Positions 63,372-64,000 of a stretch of DNA of 64,000 bases are shown one piece after another. A model generated the notes under the pieces. The model had not been told where the DNA came from, searched no databases, and saw only the letters and a program-made list of their open reading frames with translations. The stretch lies in the NCBI RefSeq assembly GCF_003612565.1, contig NZ_RAZG01000003.1:1-64000 (forward strand), in the 5' to 3' direction. Origin of the DNA: Roseburia sp. 1XD42-69 (GTDB taxonomy: Bacteria > Bacillota > Clostridia > Lachnospirales > Lachnospiraceae). Position 1 is the first letter of the stretch; each line of letters begins with the position of its first letter. Made by a program: the position numbers and the translations under genes.

Positions 63372-63686
63372 ATGACAAGATTAGTATGTTCTGCCACAAA
63401 TTGTCTTTACAACGACGACAGGTACTGCTGCAAGGGAGATATCCAGATTGACGGCGAAGGCGCTACCACTTCCAATGCTACCTGCTGTAAAAGTTTCCGG
63501 GAGAGAAAAGGGGAAGCTGGAAGAAATGCGGCAATGGAGCCAAATCGTGACATTGAGATTGATTGTCAAGCCTGCCGCTGTAAATACAATGAGGACTGCC
63601 GTTGTACTGCCGACCAAATCGGTATCGGAGGGAGCCATGCATGTCACTGTCAGGAGACAGAGTGTATGACATTCTGCTGTAAGTAA
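63372..63686 (+). CDS. DUF1540 Cys-rich protein (two domains)
   Basis: 104 aa with two DUF1540 units, each with a C-x4-C ... C-C or C-x-C pattern and a terminal C-C or T-C-C (VCSATNCLYNDDRYCC and CQACRCKYNEDCRC). About sixteen cysteines; no signal peptide. Such proteins may bind metal (Fe or Zn) and are common and uncharacterised in Clostridia. RBS GGAAGGAG. Confidence 0.85.
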   Translation: MTRLVCSATNCLYNDDRYCCKGDIQIDGEGATTSNATCCKSFRERKGEAGRNAAMEPNRDIEIDCQACRCKYNEDCRCTADQIGIGGSHACHCQETECMTFCCK

Positions 63687-63750
63687 AAGGATTTAAAAAA
63701 AACAACTATATATTGTGCCAAAAAAGAAAAAATGGCACTATATTTTGAAA

Positions 63751-63787
63751 AATGCATCAGATTATTTTTTTCTGATGCATTTTTTTG
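63751..63787 (+). terminator. intrinsic terminator
   Basis: AAATGCATCAGA with TCTGATGCATTT around a TTATTTTTT loop, then a T run. Confidence 0.9.
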
Positions 63788-63797
63788 TCCATTGCCC

Positions 63798-63826
63798 TTG
63801 CATTTTATCTTGTTCTAAGATAGAAT
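63798..63826 (+). promoter_or_regulatory. promoter of mraZ/division cluster
   Basis: TTGCAT (63798-63803), 17-bp spacer, TAGAAT (63821-63826). Confidence 0.6.
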
Positions 63827-63834
63827 AGACATAC

Positions 63835-63873
63835 AAGTGGAGGAAAGTGGATGGAAATGGTTAAAAGTGGTTT
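63835..63873 (+). promoter_or_regulatory. MraZ-binding repeats
   Basis: Four units at exact 10-bp spacing, AAGTGG, AAGTGG, AAATGG and AAGTGG (GTGG or ATGG cores at 63837, 63847, 63857, 63867), just downstream of the predicted start. MraZ represses its own operon through tandem repeats of this kind. Confidence 0.7.
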
Positions 63874-63906
63874 GAAATGCCATTTCTGGGGAAGCAGGTG
63901 TCCATT

Positions 63907-64000
63907 ATGTTCATGGGAGAGTACAGTCACACAATCGATACCAAGGGCAGGCTGATTGTTCCATCCAAATTCAGAGAACAGCTTGGAAATGAGTTTGTTG
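63907..64000 (+). CDS. mraZ: MraZ transcriptional regulator, start only (cut by window edge)
   Basis: The first 31 codons ([21 protein letters not shown]... ) show the MraZ/SpoVT-AbrB opening with the D-T-K-G-R-L motif. This is the first gene of the division and cell wall (dcw) cluster, usually followed by mraW/rsmH, ftsL and pbp genes. The remainder lies beyond the window. Autoregulatory repeats precede it. Confidence 0.93.
   Translation, partial: MFMGEYSHTIDTKGRLIVPSKFREQLGNEFV

Overview
The window comes from a low-to-moderate GC Gram-positive of the Clostridia, most likely family Lachnospiraceae. The evidence is Bce-type and YesL/VanZ-type membrane proteins, DUF1540, DUF5692 and DUF6033 proteins, Arc-type ribbon-helix-helix proteins, a T-box thrS leader, a CIRCE-controlled hsp20, TGn-extended -10 promoters and AGGAGG ribosome sites. 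Two methyl-accepting chemotaxis proteins and two sigma-D-like promoters suggest a motile or recently motile organism, although no flagellar gene is present.

Layout. 1-1.3 kb: right end of an integrated element, with an N-terminally truncated Tn916-type integrase, phased arm-like repeats and an 18-bp direct repeat. 1.4-6.5 kb: BceAB-type ABC transporter behind a BceR-type operator, a MATE exporter behind a promoter plus leader terminator, and a DnaQ-type exonuclease with a topoisomerase zinc finger. 6.5-13 kb: a chemoreceptor and two paralogous secreted transglutaminase-like proteins with copied promoters but different C-terminal modules. 13-18.9 kb: probable envelope operon (LtaS-like sulfatase, YfhO, a Cys-rich protein, a lone receiver domain, SfsA), then a 34-aa gene. 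19-24.4 kb: DUF5692 protein, an FMN-binding lipoprotein in one operon with a Cache chemoreceptor, YesL, tRNA-Leu(CAA), a VanZ-like protein. 24.4-29.4 kb: OmpR/histidine kinase pair with an exported protein, an SPFH protein with an RHH partner and a strong operator, and a flavin oxidoreductase-like protein.

29.5-37.8 kb: tightly packed parE-parC-folC-gshA-HAD-CPBP protease operon. 38-40 kb: DUF6033 protein and a Big2-CAP secreted protein. 40-46.3 kb: gltBD for ammonia assimilation. 46.3-49.7 kb: AT-richer decayed stretch with a response regulator, a histidine-kinase stub and an ABC permease without ATPase, a LytTR regulator, an unknown basic protein and a kinase-like pseudogene. 49.8-54.4 kb: iron-sulfur flavoprotein, GtrII-like membrane protein, DegV, purA.

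54.4-56.1 kb: a small TIR-bounded element, a 15-repeat type I-C-like CRISPR array and its leader, with no cas gene on either side. 56.2-64 kb: CIRCE-hsp20, a broken Uma2 gene, an esterase translationally coupled to a fused MFS/spermidine synthase-like protein, a SEC-C protein, T-box-thrS, DUF1540 protein and the start of mraZ (division/cell-wall cluster) behind four 10-bp-spaced MraZ boxes.

Most genes are ordinary core functions. The accessory interest lies in the cas-less CRISPR array, the collapsed two-component/ABC locus, the chemoreceptor-flavin lipoprotein operon, the SPFH-RHH module with its tandem operator, and the truncated integrase with intact-looking DNA sites.
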